Shown in pieces: positions 29,168 to 38,900 of a stretch of 64,000 bases of DNA. The notes under the pieces are model-generated. The model saw only the letters and a program-made list of their open reading frames with translations. It did no database searches and had not been told where the DNA came from. The translations under genes were made by a program, and so were the position numbers. The stretch is from Actinopolymorpha singaporensis (GTDB lineage Bacteria > Actinomycetota > Actinomycetes > Propionibacteriales > Actinopolymorphaceae), in contig NZ_LT629732.1 in NCBI RefSeq assembly GCF_900104745.1, positions 1 through 64,000 on the forward strand, in the 5' to 3' direction. Position 1 is the first letter of the stretch. Each line of letters begins with the position of its first letter.

Positions 29168-30444
29168 GCGAGCTGCCGTGGCCGGCCACCGAGGACCGCC
29201 ACCAGACCACGCTGGAGGCGCTGCTGGAGACCATCCGGCTGTTGTGGCCCGCACCCGCGTGCAGCCGGGCCGAGGGCCCGCTGCCCCAGGACCACCGGGT
29301 GGTACGCGAGTACGCCCTGCTGCCGGACCGGCGTCAACCCCGGCTTGCGCTTCCGGTGGGAACCCCGCGGGTCGCCGCGGAGCTGTTCCGGAAGTACAGC
29401 CAGGGGCTGTCCCGCCGCGAGCGGTACAGCCGGGCCGCGATGGCTCGGCTGGCCGGCACCCGCCTCGGCAACAGTGCCGTGGCCCGGTTCGCCCCGGACC
29501 GGCTCACCGTCAGCGTGCCGGCAGGCCGGCCGGTCGAGTCGATCGAGGACCACCTCTCGCAGCTCCTGGGCAGCGACGTACTGGTCACGGTCGGCGTCGG
29601 CCCGCCCCGGGCCAACCGCAAGCCGATCCTGCGAGCGCTCACACCGGACGGTCGCACTCTCGCCTTCGTGAAGGTGGGGTCGTCGCCGGTGACCACCGAA
29701 CTAGTCCGTGGTGAGGCCGAGGCGCTCGGGCTGTACTGGTCCGCCGGCCCGGCGGGGCAGCTCGTCCGTGCGCCCCGCGTCCTGCACCACGGGCGGTGGC
29801 GCTCGCTGGAGCTGCTGGTCCTCGAGCCCATGCTGCCCGGCCGCACCCGCTGGAGCCGCCCGGACGTACCGACCGCCGCGATGGCCGAGCTCGGCGGCCG
29901 GCTCGGTACGACCCGGCGCCCGCTCGACCGCAGCCTGGTGTGGGAGGGCGCTCGGGCCGGCCCGCCCGCGTTGACCGACCCGGACCAGGCGGCGGCACTC
30001 GCGCGGATCGTCGCCACCGTGGAGCGCCGCTTCGGGTCGACACCGTTGACGTTCGGCGCCTGGCACGGCGACTGGACCCCGTGGAACATGGCCTGGGACG
30101 ACGACCAGGTGTTGTTGTGGGACTTCGAACGCTTCGCCGTCGGCGTCCCGCTCGGGTTCGACCTGGCGCACTACCGCCTGCAGTCGATGCTGCGCTCGTA
30201 CGGGGAGGCGGCCGCGGCCGAGCGGGCGCGAGCAGGTCTGCTCACCGGCGGGGCCGCCCGGGGGTCGGCAGGGGAAGCGGCGGGCGACTGTGCGCCCGGT
30301 GACGATCCCGAGGCCGTCCAGGTGGTCTACCTCGTCGAGCTCGCCCGCCGGTACGCCGTTGCCAGCCAGCCCGTCGAGGGCACGCCGCTGCGTGCCCGCA
30401 CGGCCTGGCTGATCGCGTTGCTGAGGGGACTGGTGGACCGATGA
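29164..30444 (+). CDS. Phosphotransferase-fold (APH-like) protein in the polysaccharide locus
   Basis: This is a 426-residue protein whose C-terminal half has an aminoglycoside-phosphotransferase/kinase fold: Brenner-type loop GAWHGDWTPWNMAWDDD (about residues 296-312) and the metal motif VLLWDFERFA (about 314-323). A Lys in TLAFVKVGSS (about 165) could be the ATP lysine. The N-terminal 120 residues are not assignable. In this position it more likely phosphorylates a sugar, lipid carrier or polyol precursor than an antibiotic. It overlaps both neighbours by ATGA, so it belongs to the four-gene polymerase-Wzz-GT operon. Confidence 0.75.
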   Translation: MSELPWPATEDRHQTTLEALLETIRLLWPAPACSRAEGPLPQDHRVVREYALLPDRRQPRLALPVGTPRVAAELFRKYSQGLSRRERYSRAAMARLAGTRLGNSAVARFAPDRLTVSVPAGRPVESIEDHLSQLLGSDVLVTVGVGPPRANRKPILRALTPDGRTLAFVKVGSSPVTTELVRGEAEALGLYWSAGPAGQLVRAPRVLHHGRWRSLELLVLEPMLPGRTRWSRPDVPTAAMAELGGRLGTTRRPLDRSLVWEGARAGPPALTDPDQAAALARIVATVERRFGSTPLTFGAWHGDWTPWNMAWDDDQVLLWDFERFAVGVPLGFDLAHYRLQSMLRSYGEAAAAERARAGLLTGGAARGSAGEAAGDCAPGDDPEAVQVVYLVELARRYAVASQPVEGTPLRARTAWLIALLRGLVDR

Positions 30445-31868
30445 CCGGCACCACCCCGGCCGACACGGCGTCCGTCACCGCACCCGGCCCTGGTACGACG
30501 TCCGACACCATGGACACCCTCGAGGTGGCGGGGTACTCGCGGTTCGTTCGCCGGCACTGGCTGGTGTGCTGCCTGTTGGGCCTGGTGGGGTTGGCGATCG
30601 GCATGCTGGGGTCGCTGCGTACGCCACCGAACTACCAGTCGACGGTCGAGGTGTTCGCGCCGGCGACGCCTGCCTACCTCGCCATCTCGGTCGACCCGGC
30701 GGCACCGGCCGTCGACCCACGGGAGTGGACCCAGGACACCGAGGCCGCGTTGCTGCTTTCGGAGCCCGTGCTCACCGCGGTCGCCCGCCGGCTGCCCGGC
30801 CACCCCGATCCTGCGACTCTCGCCGACCGGACCGAGATCACCGTTCCCACGAGCACCCGGGTGTACCAGATCGGCTTCAGCGACCGCGACCCCCGGCGAG
30901 CTCAGCAGGGAGCGCAGGTGCTGGCCGAGGAGTTCACCCGCTACCGGACGAAGATGCTCACCGCACGCGCCGACCGGGTGGCCACGGCCCTCGACTCCCG
31001 CCGTACGTACCTCCAGGACCTGCTGGACGCCATTCCGGTACCCGGCAGCATGCAACCCGGCGACTCCGAAGCCGACACGGCTGCTCCCGGTCCCGCACCC
31101 GCCAACCTGGTGCCACGCGGGCAGATCCAGTCCCAGATCGGCCAGATCGACGATGCGCTGACCAAGACCGCGCTCACCGGGTCGAACACCGCCACGGTCG
31201 TGCATCCAGCCACCCTGCCGACACGGCCCGAACGCCACAACGCCGAGGTACCGCCGATGTCCGGGCTGATGGCCGGACTGCTGGCCGGACTGGCCGTCGG
31301 CGCGGCGCGCGAGTGGGCCCGTCCGGCAGTGCACGAGGTCGCGGAGGTCGCCGCCGCCACCGGCCTGGCGCCGGTCGCCCTCGTCGACGGGCGGGCCCTG
31401 CGCCGTCCCGCGGGGCACCGCGACGCCGCCGACCTGCATCCTCTCGCCGTACAGGTCCGGCTCATCCTCGCCGGGGAGTCCGCCGTCGGTTCGGCCTCTG
31501 GTTCCGCCACCGGTCCGGCCGGCCCTTCGATCGATGATCCCCCGGTCGTCCTCGTCACCGGGCCCTGTGCGGACGACCTGACCGCCGCCCTCGCCGACCA
31601 GTTGCGTACCGAACTGACCTCGGCGGCCCACACCGCCGGTGACCCGCTGCTGAACGTGCGCGTACCCACCAGCCGTCCCGACGCCAGGGACACCTTCGCG
31701 CTGGCCCGGGCCTCGGACGCCGTGCTGCTGGTCGCCGACCTCGCGCAGAGCACCCGGACCGAACTCGACCGTTGCGCCCGCCTGCTCACCCGGGCAGCGG
31801 GGCCGCGCGTCGCCACCGTCGCGATCGGCAACCGGTCGACCCGCGCCGAACGGAGCAGCTTCAGATGA
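30441..31868 (+). CDS. Wzz-like chain-length/export protein with a degenerate ATPase domain
   Basis: This is a 475-residue protein. Two transmembrane helices (about 38-58, HWLVCCLLGLVGLAIGMLG; about 272-292, MSGLMAGLLAGLAVGAA) flank an extracellular Wzz-type domain beginning NYQSTVEVFAP and including RDPRRAQQGAQVLAEEF. The C-terminal cytoplasmic part (about 300-475) has the strand order of a BY-kinase domain, but the P-loop position reads VLVTGPCADDLTAALADQL with no Gly-Lys-Ser/Thr. It is therefore unlikely to bind ATP in the usual way. It probably sets chain length with the adjacent polymerase. ATGA overlaps occur at both ends. Confidence 0.78.
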   Translation: MTGTTPADTASVTAPGPGTTSDTMDTLEVAGYSRFVRRHWLVCCLLGLVGLAIGMLGSLRTPPNYQSTVEVFAPATPAYLAISVDPAAPAVDPREWTQDTEAALLLSEPVLTAVARRLPGHPDPATLADRTEITVPTSTRVYQIGFSDRDPRRAQQGAQVLAEEFTRYRTKMLTARADRVATALDSRRTYLQDLLDAIPVPGSMQPGDSEADTAAPGPAPANLVPRGQIQSQIGQIDDALTKTALTGSNTATVVHPATLPTRPERHNAEVPPMSGLMAGLLAGLAVGAAREWARPAVHEVAEVAAATGLAPVALVDGRALRRPAGHRDAADLHPLAVQVRLILAGESAVGSASGSATGPAGPSIDDPPVVLVTGPCADDLTAALADQLRTELTSAAHTAGDPLLNVRVPTSRPDARDTFALARASDAVLLVADLAQSTRTELDRCARLLTRAAGPRVATVAIGNRSTRAERSSFR

Positions 31869-32860
31869 ACACCCACCCCACGTCGTCCACCAGCACTCCT
31901 TCGGCCGTACCACCGGGCATGCCGTTGGTCTCGGTCGTCATCGCAACCCGCGACCGGCCCGAACTCCTCCGCCGTGCCGTGCGCGCGGCCCTCGGCCAGG
32001 ACTACGCCGGCCCGGTCGAGTGCGTCGTGGTGTTCGACCAGACGCCACCGGACACCTCGCTCGCCACGGACAGGGGCCCCGGCACGAGCACCGGCGACCT
32101 CGCCCGCCGCCCGGCCAGGTCGATCCGGGTGATCGGCAACACCCGCACGCCCGGCCTGGCCGGTGCCCGCAACTCCGGCATCGACGCCGCCGCCGGGGAG
32201 CTGGTCGCGTTCTGCGACGACGACGACGAGTGGCTGCCGGACAAGCTGCGGCTGCAGGTTGCGCAACTGTCCGCGACGGGCGCCGACGTGGCCGTGTCCG
32301 GCATCGAGGTCCACTACGAGGACCGGGTGATCACCCGGGTCCCGTCCACCGCCGACGTCGTAGCCGTCGCGATCGCCCGGCACCGGGTGATGGAGGCGCA
32401 CCCGTCGACGGTGCTGGTGCGCGCCGAGGCGCTGCGCGACCGCATCGGACTGGTGGACGAGAAGATCCCCGGCAGCTACGGCGAGGACTTCGACTGGATA
32501 CTGCGCGCAGCGCAGTCCGGACCGATCGCTGTCGTCGAACGCCCACTGGTGAAGGTGTTGTGGGGCAGCCAGTCGTACTTCTCCGACCGCTGGGCGACCA
32601 TCATCGAGGCCATCGACTACGGTCTCGCGAAGCACCAGGTGTTGCGCACCGACCCCGTCGCGCAGGCACGGCAGCAGGGCAGGAAGGCATTCGCGTACGC
32701 GGCCATCGGTGACCGGCGGTCGGCGCTGCGCTGGGCCCGGCACACCCTTCGGCTCAACCCGCGCGACCCACGCGCCTACGCCGCGATCGCGGTCGCGCTG
32801 CGGTTCGTGTCCGCCGACCGGGCGATGCGGCTGGCGAACTCGGCCGGCCGCGGAATTTAG
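31865..32860 (+). CDS. Family 2 glycosyltransferase
   Basis: This is a 331-residue GT-A enzyme. After a short Thr/Ser/Pro start, the nucleotide-sugar fold begins PLVSVVIATRDRPELLRRAVRAAL. RNSGIDAAAGELVAFCDDDDEW carries the metal-binding DXD (about residues 118-123). The acceptor region has IPGSYGEDFDWILRAAQSGP, with the ED(F)D catalytic-base motif. It would transfer a sugar to the growing lipid-linked repeat unit in the cytoplasm. The C-terminal helices (about 270-331) resemble a TPR-like tail (ALRWARHTLRLNPRDPRAY). ATG 31865 overlaps the preceding stop. It is convergent with the Alg13-like gene, 13 bases away. Confidence 0.9.
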   Translation: MNTHPTSSTSTPSAVPPGMPLVSVVIATRDRPELLRRAVRAALGQDYAGPVECVVVFDQTPPDTSLATDRGPGTSTGDLARRPARSIRVIGNTRTPGLAGARNSGIDAAAGELVAFCDDDDEWLPDKLRLQVAQLSATGADVAVSGIEVHYEDRVITRVPSTADVVAVAIARHRVMEAHPSTVLVRAEALRDRIGLVDEKIPGSYGEDFDWILRAAQSGPIAVVERPLVKVLWGSQSYFSDRWATIIEAIDYGLAKHQVLRTDPVAQARQQGRKAFAYAAIGDRRSALRWARHTLRLNPRDPRAYAAIAVALRFVSADRAMRLANSAGRGI

Positions 32861-32873
32861 GGTCTGTCCTGCC

Positions 32874-33374
32874 CTAACTGAAGAGACCGGCCACCAGTGA
32901 GCCGAACCGCTGCACGGTCGCGGCCGTCTTCCGGTCGTCGTCGGTGTCGCCGCGCCGCACCATCACCGGATCGGCCAGCGCCGCGTCCAGCAGGAGCTCG
33001 AACTCGTGCTGGGTGGTCGCGGTGAGTACCTGGCCGGTCTGCGCGAGCCGGTCGGTGAAGAGGTACTGATGATCGTCCACGTGCTCGCCCCACCGCGACC
33101 GCCGCGGTACGACGATCGGGCGGCGGCCGAGACGCCGGGCCTCGACGATGGTGGTCGGCCCGCCGTGACACACGAGCACCTGGGCCTTGTCCATCCAGGC
33201 GTTGAGCTCGTCGGGTTCGACGTAGGCCAGGCCACGGGCGTGGCGGGGAGGCATGGACGTGCCGTACTGGATCATGCAGTCGTCGGCAGGGAACCGCCTG
33301 CTCCACTCGTCGACCCAGCGAACGAGGCGGTGGAACGGGTGGTGGTCTGTGCCCACCATGGTGAGGACTCGCAT
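32874..33374 (-). CDS. Alg13/PssE-like glycosyltransferase subunit (GT28 C-terminal fold)
   Basis: This is a 166-residue protein matching the UDP-sugar-binding half of a split GT-B enzyme. It begins RVLTMVGTDHHPFHRLVRWVDEW and has the GT28-type donor motif VLVCHGGPTTIVEARRLGRRPIVVPR and a following GEHVDDHQ. Alone it lacks the acceptor half, which the next gene supplies. Such pairs (PssD/PssE, EpsE/EpsF, Alg14/Alg13) add the second sugar to a lipid-linked intermediate at the membrane. It lies 15 bases after its partner on the minus strand, so the two are co-transcribed. Confidence 0.88.
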   Translation of the reverse strand: MRVLTMVGTDHHPFHRLVRWVDEWSRRFPADDCMIQYGTSMPPRHARGLAYVEPDELNAWMDKAQVLVCHGGPTTIVEARRLGRRPIVVPRRSRWGEHVDDHQYLFTDRLAQTGQVLTATTQHEFELLLDAALADPVMVRRGDTDDDRKTAATVQRFGSLVAGLFS

Positions 33375-33389
33375 GTTGCTCCGCCTGGT

Positions 33390-33893
33390 TCAGAGGAGGG
33401 TTCCCACCACGTGGGAGCCCTTGTAAAGCGTGGCTTGCTCTTCCCACTGGACGCAGAAAAGGGACGACAGCGGCCGGCACAGCCGCCCGGTGAGGGTGCG
33501 GCTGTCGAGCCGGTCGTACACCTCGAGGTAGACGGTCCGGATCCGCATCAGCCGGGCGACAAGGAAGAACGGGAACGCCACACCCGCACCGGTGGAGACG
33601 ACGAGGTCGGGGCGTTCACGACGGATGACGCGCACGGCCAGCACAAGGTTGCGTACGAGGTTGCGCAGACTGCGGGTCGTCGGGAAGTACGCCCACGCGA
33701 CCTGCTCGTCGCGGAGCCTCGCCTTGGCGTCCTGGGTGGCGAACGTGACCCAGGTTCTCTCCCGCCCCTCCCACCAGGGTTTCAGGGCGAGGAGCTGGGC
33801 GAGGTGACCGCCGCTGGAACCCACCAGGAGCAGGCGCTGCGGTGACGTGGTCACTGCCTCTTCGGCCGGTGCGGCCTCGTTGATCACGTGCAT
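33390..33893 (-). CDS. Alg14/PssD-like glycosyltransferase subunit (acceptor half)
   Basis: This is a 167-residue protein. LLLVGSSGGHLAQLLALKPWW (about residues 21-41) is the Alg14/PssD N-terminal GGH motif. VRVIRRERPDLVVSTGAGVAFPFFLVARLM and TVYLEVYDRLDSRTLTGRL are typical membrane-associated segments that recruit the Alg13-like partner. It forms the acceptor half of the split glycosyltransferase with the next gene. ATG 33893 was chosen because it fits the family length and has a G-rich ribosome site; the open frame extends to 34022 through AT-rich DNA without similarity. Confidence 0.87.
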   Translation of the reverse strand: MHVINEAAPAEEAVTTSPQRLLLVGSSGGHLAQLLALKPWWEGRERTWVTFATQDAKARLRDEQVAWAYFPTTRSLRNLVRNLVLAVRVIRRERPDLVVSTGAGVAFPFFLVARLMRIRTVYLEVYDRLDSRTLTGRLCRPLSSLFCVQWEEQATLYKGSHVVGTLL

Positions 33894-34205
33894 GTTCGCC
33901 CCCCCGACGATTCTGAGCACGGTGCGTGGTGGAAAGTGCCGAAATAGGTGATCTTTTGCCTTCGGAGGTGAGTGGTGGGGCTGCGATTGAACGTCGTGGT
34001 GGCGGAGAAGGTCCCAGAACACTTGCTGGAGCTAGGTACTACCCACCGCTTATGGGTCTCATAAACCAATTCTTGCTCAGAAGATAGGGGAAAGCACCCG
34101 GCGGCGCAGGACCGTTGCCGACCGGCAACAATCGTCCCAAACGGCACCGAAACACGGGCTGCTGGTCTACCGTCGGTCCAGCACGGCACGGGAGTTGGGG
34201 GGTTC
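33894..34205. promoter_or_regulatory. Divergent AT-rich promoter region in the polysaccharide locus
   Basis: This 312-base gap serves the Alg14-like gene (minus) and the second Wzz-like gene (plus). The core 34020-34095 is notably AT-rich for this genome. It holds the hairpin or operator-like inverted repeat TTATG-GGTCT-CATAA (34050-34064), followed at once by AACCAATTCTTGCTCAGA (34064-34081), which resembles 27509-27526. The plus-strand gene has GGGGGG just before its ATG. Confidence 0.45.
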
Positions 34206-35921
34206 ATGCGCGACGACGACAACGCGTCCGCGCTCACGTCGTTCGTACTCGACGCGCTCCGCCGTCATCTCGTTCTCCTGGTCGTCCTCGGCGTGGTGTT
34301 CGGAGCGGCCGGCGCCGGGGTGGCACTGCGCAATGGTCTGCACTACACCGCGAGCTCCTCGATCCTGTTGAGCCCTCTCCAGGGCAATCCGTACACCCCC
34401 GACGGCCGCGGCGACCAACTCGTGAACCTCCAGACCGAGGCCCAGCTCGTCGGCACCAACGGCGTGGCCTCCGACGTTCGCCGACGGCTGCACCTGTCGC
34501 AGAGCGTGGAGGAGATCCGCACTCACGTCGCGGTGGAGAACCCCACCAACACGCAGGTCCTGAAGGTGTCGTACACCGCCCGCTCCTCCCGCGACGCGGT
34601 CCGTGGTGCGCAGGCGTTCGCCGACTCCTATCTCTCCTATCGCGAACGGCGTGCGAACTCGATCATCAGTTCCCGGCTGAGCAAGATCCACCAGCAGCAG
34701 ACCAGAACCCAGCGGTCGCTGGACGAGCTGAGCGACGAGATGGGCCGGACGGACACGAGCGATTCCCGGCGGGCCTATCTCGCCGAACGCCTGAGCGCAC
34801 TGGCCTCCCAGCTGGCCAGCCTGGAGAGCGAGACCAGCACCCTTACCGCGAGCGACCAGTGGCCCGGCCAGGTGATCAGCTCCGCGGCACCGGACTCGGG
34901 CACCGGGCCCCGCGACGCGATCGTTCTCGGTGGCGCCGGCGCGGTCGCCGGCCTGTTGCTCGGTGTGGCTCTCGCGTTGCTCCGGACGCGGGTCGACCCG
35001 CGGCTGCACCACCCTTACGACGTCGAGCATCTGGGCGTCCAACTGCTCGGGCTGGTCGGCTCGGGCCGGCGGATGCGGCTGCGCCGATCCACCACCGACC
35101 CGATCGACCTGTCCGAGCCCTACCGCGCGCTGCGTACGTCGATCATCACCGGCACCGACGTCCCGCCGGTGACGCTCACGGTGACCGGGATGTCGGACGG
35201 AATCGGCGCGGCTCCCGAGGCCGCCGGGCTCGCGGTGGGTCTGGCCCGGGCAGGGTTCGGCGTCGCGGTCGTCGACACCACCGGCGAGGTGTCCCGGCTG
35301 CTCGTCGGCGGCGGTTCGCAGCTTCCCGGGTTGTCCGAACTCCTGGCCGGTATCGCCGACCTGACCGAACTGCTGGTCCAGCCCGAGGACAACCTCGCCG
35401 TGCTCCCTCTCGGCTATCCCGCCCGGCAGACCATGGACCAACTGCTTTCCGAGCCCATGCGGGCAACCCTGACCCGGCTTCGGGAGTGGTACGACTACGT
35501 GATTCTCTGCGGACCGCCGGCCGCCGGAGCCGACGGGCAGGCACTGGCCTCGCTGGCCGACGGCGTGGTGCTCGTCGGCGCGGTCGGCGTCACCACCCGT
35601 ACCGAGCTCACAGTCGCGACCGCGGCACTTGAGCACGTCCACGCCGTGCTGCTCGGCGCCGTGATGGTCGAGGGGGTGTCGGCGCGCCGCGGCGGAGGCG
35701 GGCACTCGCGCCGCCAGGAACGCCGGGAGGAACGCCGGGGACGCGAGGCGGGTGGCCGCCGGCCCGCCCACGGCCAGGCCGTACGGCCCCGCTCCCCCGA
35801 ATACACCCGGCAGGCCGGGCCCCCTCCGGCCGGAGCTCGTCCGACCAACGGCGGCCACTGGTCGTCCAACCCGACCGCGGACACCACGGTCGACGAACCA
35901 CTCGACCGGCCACGGTCCTAG
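34206..35921 (+). CDS. Wzz/BY-kinase-like protein with a degenerate P-loop
   Basis: This is a 571-residue polysaccharide co-polymerase. Helix 1 (about 22-43) and helix 2 (about 236-260, AIVLGGAGAVAGLLLGVALALL) enclose a Wzz domain with coiled-coil segments (RLSKIHQQQTRTQRSLDELS). The cytoplasmic domain (about 300-480) resembles a bacterial tyrosine kinase with SEPYRALRTSI and a Walker B-like YDYVILCGPPA. Where Walker A belongs it reads VTGMSDGIGAAPEAAGLA, without the P-loop Lys-Ser/Thr. The C-terminal tail is Arg/Gly/Pro-rich and lacks a Tyr cluster. It probably works as a scaffold rather than an active kinase. It is followed 13 bases later by the flippase fusion. Confidence 0.82.
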   Translation: MRDDDNASALTSFVLDALRRHLVLLVVLGVVFGAAGAGVALRNGLHYTASSSILLSPLQGNPYTPDGRGDQLVNLQTEAQLVGTNGVASDVRRRLHLSQSVEEIRTHVAVENPTNTQVLKVSYTARSSRDAVRGAQAFADSYLSYRERRANSIISSRLSKIHQQQTRTQRSLDELSDEMGRTDTSDSRRAYLAERLSALASQLASLESETSTLTASDQWPGQVISSAAPDSGTGPRDAIVLGGAGAVAGLLLGVALALLRTRVDPRLHHPYDVEHLGVQLLGLVGSGRRMRLRRSTTDPIDLSEPYRALRTSIITGTDVPPVTLTVTGMSDGIGAAPEAAGLAVGLARAGFGVAVVDTTGEVSRLLVGGGSQLPGLSELLAGIADLTELLVQPEDNLAVLPLGYPARQTMDQLLSEPMRATLTRLREWYDYVILCGPPAAGADGQALASLADGVVLVGAVGVTTRTELTVATAALEHVHAVLLGAVMVEGVSARRGGGGHSRRQERREERRGREAGGRRPAHGQAVRPRSPEYTRQAGPPPAGARPTNGGHWSSNPTADTTVDEPLDRPRS

Positions 35922-35934
35922 GGAGATACACGCG

Positions 35935-38900
35935 GTGAGTTCGGTGACTGCGGCTGCTACGTCGAGTACAGCGAGTACGCCATCCATCCAACGGCTGGCA
36001 CGCAACGGAATCCTCAACCTGGCCGGCACGCTCGTCGGCGGGGCGGCGAGCATCGCCCTGGTCGTGGTGGTCGCCAACGGCGTCCCCCAGGACGTCGCCG
36101 GGATGCTGTTCGCGGCCACGTCGTTCTTCCTCATCGTCACCGCGATCTCCGGCCTGGGGACCGACGTCGGCCTGGCGCACACCATCCAGCGCCAGCTCGC
36201 CGCCGGCAGTCTCGCCGGCGCGGTGCGCACGGTGTGGATCGCCCTGCGTCCCGTCCTCGGGCTGAGTGCCGCCGCCGCGGTGGTGGTGTGGCTGGTCGCG
36301 CCGTGGCTCGCGACCGTGCTGGGCACCGGTGAGAGCGGCGGCGTCACGAGCGCGGAGCACGGCGCCACGATGACGGCGATGCTGCGCGTGCTCGCGGTGA
36401 GCCTGCCGGTTGCCACGGCGTACGACACGATCCTCGCCGCCACCCAGGCACACCAGACGATGCGGCCCAACGTCATCGTGGAGAAGCTCGGCCGGCTGCC
36501 CGGGCAGATTCTCTGCATCGTGGTCGTGCTGCTCGTCGGCGCCGGCCCGGTGTGGCTGGCGGTCGCCTGGGTCGCGCCGTACGCCGTCGGCCTGCTCGGC
36601 GTAGCGTGGTGGTACCGCTCGCTCGTGGCCAGGCTGCAGGCCGACCCGGCCGGCGACCCCCTCGGCCCGACGCCGGGAGACGTCGCGCCGCCGGCCACCC
36701 TCGCCCGTGACTTCTGGGGATTCACCGCCCCCCGTGCGCTGGGCCGGATCTGCCAGGTCGCGCTGCAGCGCTCCGACATCGTCCTGGTCGCCGCGCTGCT
36801 GTCCCCGCGGCACGCGGCCGTCTACACCGCCGCGACCCGCTTCCTCGTCCTCGGCCAGCTCGGTGTCCAGGCCATCCAGCAGGTGCTGCAGCCGCAGCTC
36901 GCGGGGTTGTTCGCCCGCGGGGACCTGGCGGGGGTTCGCGAGGCGTTCTCGGCGTCGACCGCGTGGCTGATGGCGCTCGCGTGGCCGATCTACCTCTGCA
37001 GTGCGGTCGCCGCACCGGTGCTGCTGAAGGTGTTCGGCGGTGGGTACGAAGCCGGCCGGGCCACGGTCGTCATCCTGGCCCTCGCCATGCTGGCCACCAC
37101 CGCCACGGGTTCGGTGGACGTCGTCCTGCTCATGGCCGGGCGCAGTCGGCAGAGCCTGGTCAACAACGCCGCCGCCCTCGTCGTCGACGTCGTGCTCGTC
37201 GTCCTCCTGGTTCCCCGGCTCGGCATCACCGGTGCGGCGATCGCGTGGGCGGCCGCGCTCGCGGTCCGCAACACGCTGCCGATGGTGCAGGTGCGGCGGG
37301 CGTACGGCGTGATGTCGTTCGGCCCGCCCGTGCTGTGGGTCGCCGCATCAGCGGGTCTGTGCTTCGGTGTGGTTCCGCTGCTGGTGCACCTCGTCGCACC
37401 GATGAACGTCGGTGTGGTGATCGGCTGGCTGGTCCCGATGTGTGCGGTGTACGCCGCGCTGTTGTGGAAGGGCCGAAACCACCTGCAGCTCGCGGCGTTC
37501 AAAACGGCGCTGGCGGGCATACCCATGGGCCGGATCGGCGCTCCGGTGCGGCGCCTGCACGGCCGGGCCCGGCAGACCGCCGGGGAGACCCTGCTGGCCG
37601 GCGTGAACGCGCTGCGCCGGTTACCGCTTCCTCAGGGCGCCCGGGTGGCGTTGTCCACGCTGGTGCTCCGCAGGCCCGGGCTGGCACGGGTGCCGCTGGA
37701 CCGGCTGCTGCTCGGCATCCAGGACGGCGTACCAGCGGCCCCCTACGCGGCGGAGTTCGACGACCTGCTGTGGGCATCCACGCCGATCACCCGCGGGCCG
37801 CACGCCGACCTGCTCCGCCTGGCGGCCGAGCACGGTGAGCTGACCGACGAGGCCATCCTCGCCTCGCCGTACGCCGAACACGCCCGCCGCTGCCTGCTGC
37901 TGACCGGACGCTACTTCTGGGCCACCGACGAACGCGGTGTCGTCGAGGTCGCCCGGTCGTTCCTTGCCCGGGCAGCAGCCGCCGGCCCGCCCGGGGGCGT
38001 GCCGTCGCCGATCGCGGTCGGTACGGCGGTGGGAACCGCCGTCGCCGGCGCGGCCGGCCCCGATCGAGCGACGGGCACCGTGCAGACGACCGGCGCGACG
38101 AATGGCCCGACGAACGGTCCGGGTACCGGCCCTGCGACCGCATCGACACCTGACAGCGGCGGGGAGCTGGTGCGGGCCGGGCAGAGCGGCCCGTCCGACC
38201 CGATCCTGGTGGCACCGATCCGCGACTCCGACTGCTTCCAGGTGCTCGACGGCCACCACCGCCTGGCCCTGCTCGCGCACCGCGGCGCGGAGTCCGCCTC
38301 GGTGAAGGTGAAGCGCGTTGCGGTGACGACGCCGCTGCAGGACCTGCTGGGGCAGATGAGCTGGATCGGCGGGAAGAAGGAGCTGTACCAGCCGATCGAC
38401 GCACCCGAACTGCAGCGCAGCTGGACGACCGTACGCCGTTGCACCGACCGGCTGTCGATGATGGAACGCCGGCTGGCGACCGAGGGCATCGACGGGCCCG
38501 GCCACAGCTACCTCGACGTGGCCTGCTGCTACGGGTGGTTCGTCCACCGGATGGAAGAGCGCGGGTTCGCGGCCGAGGGCATCGAACGCGACCCCCTGGC
38601 ACCGCGGCTCGCCGCCGGCGTCTACGGGCTGGACCCGGCCAGGATCACCGTGGGCGACGCCGTGGAGTTCCTCCGCGCGGCCCGGGACGCCGGCCGGAAG
38701 TGGGACGTGGTGTCCTGCTTCAGCCTGCTGCACCACTTCGTCCTCGGCCGGGCCAGCGTGTCCGCGGAGGAGTTGGCCGGACTCCTGGATTCGGTGACCG
38801 GGCGAGTGCTGTTCCTCGACACCGGCCAGGAGCACGAGGCGTGGTTCGCCCGGTCGCTGCGCGGCTGGGACACCGAGCACGTCCACCGCTTCCTCACCAC

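Noticed and set aside
30441-31868. Active tyrosine kinase in the polysaccharide locus
   Set aside because: The P-loop Lys-Ser/Thr and the C-terminal Tyr cluster are absent, so I call it Wzz-like with a degenerate domain.
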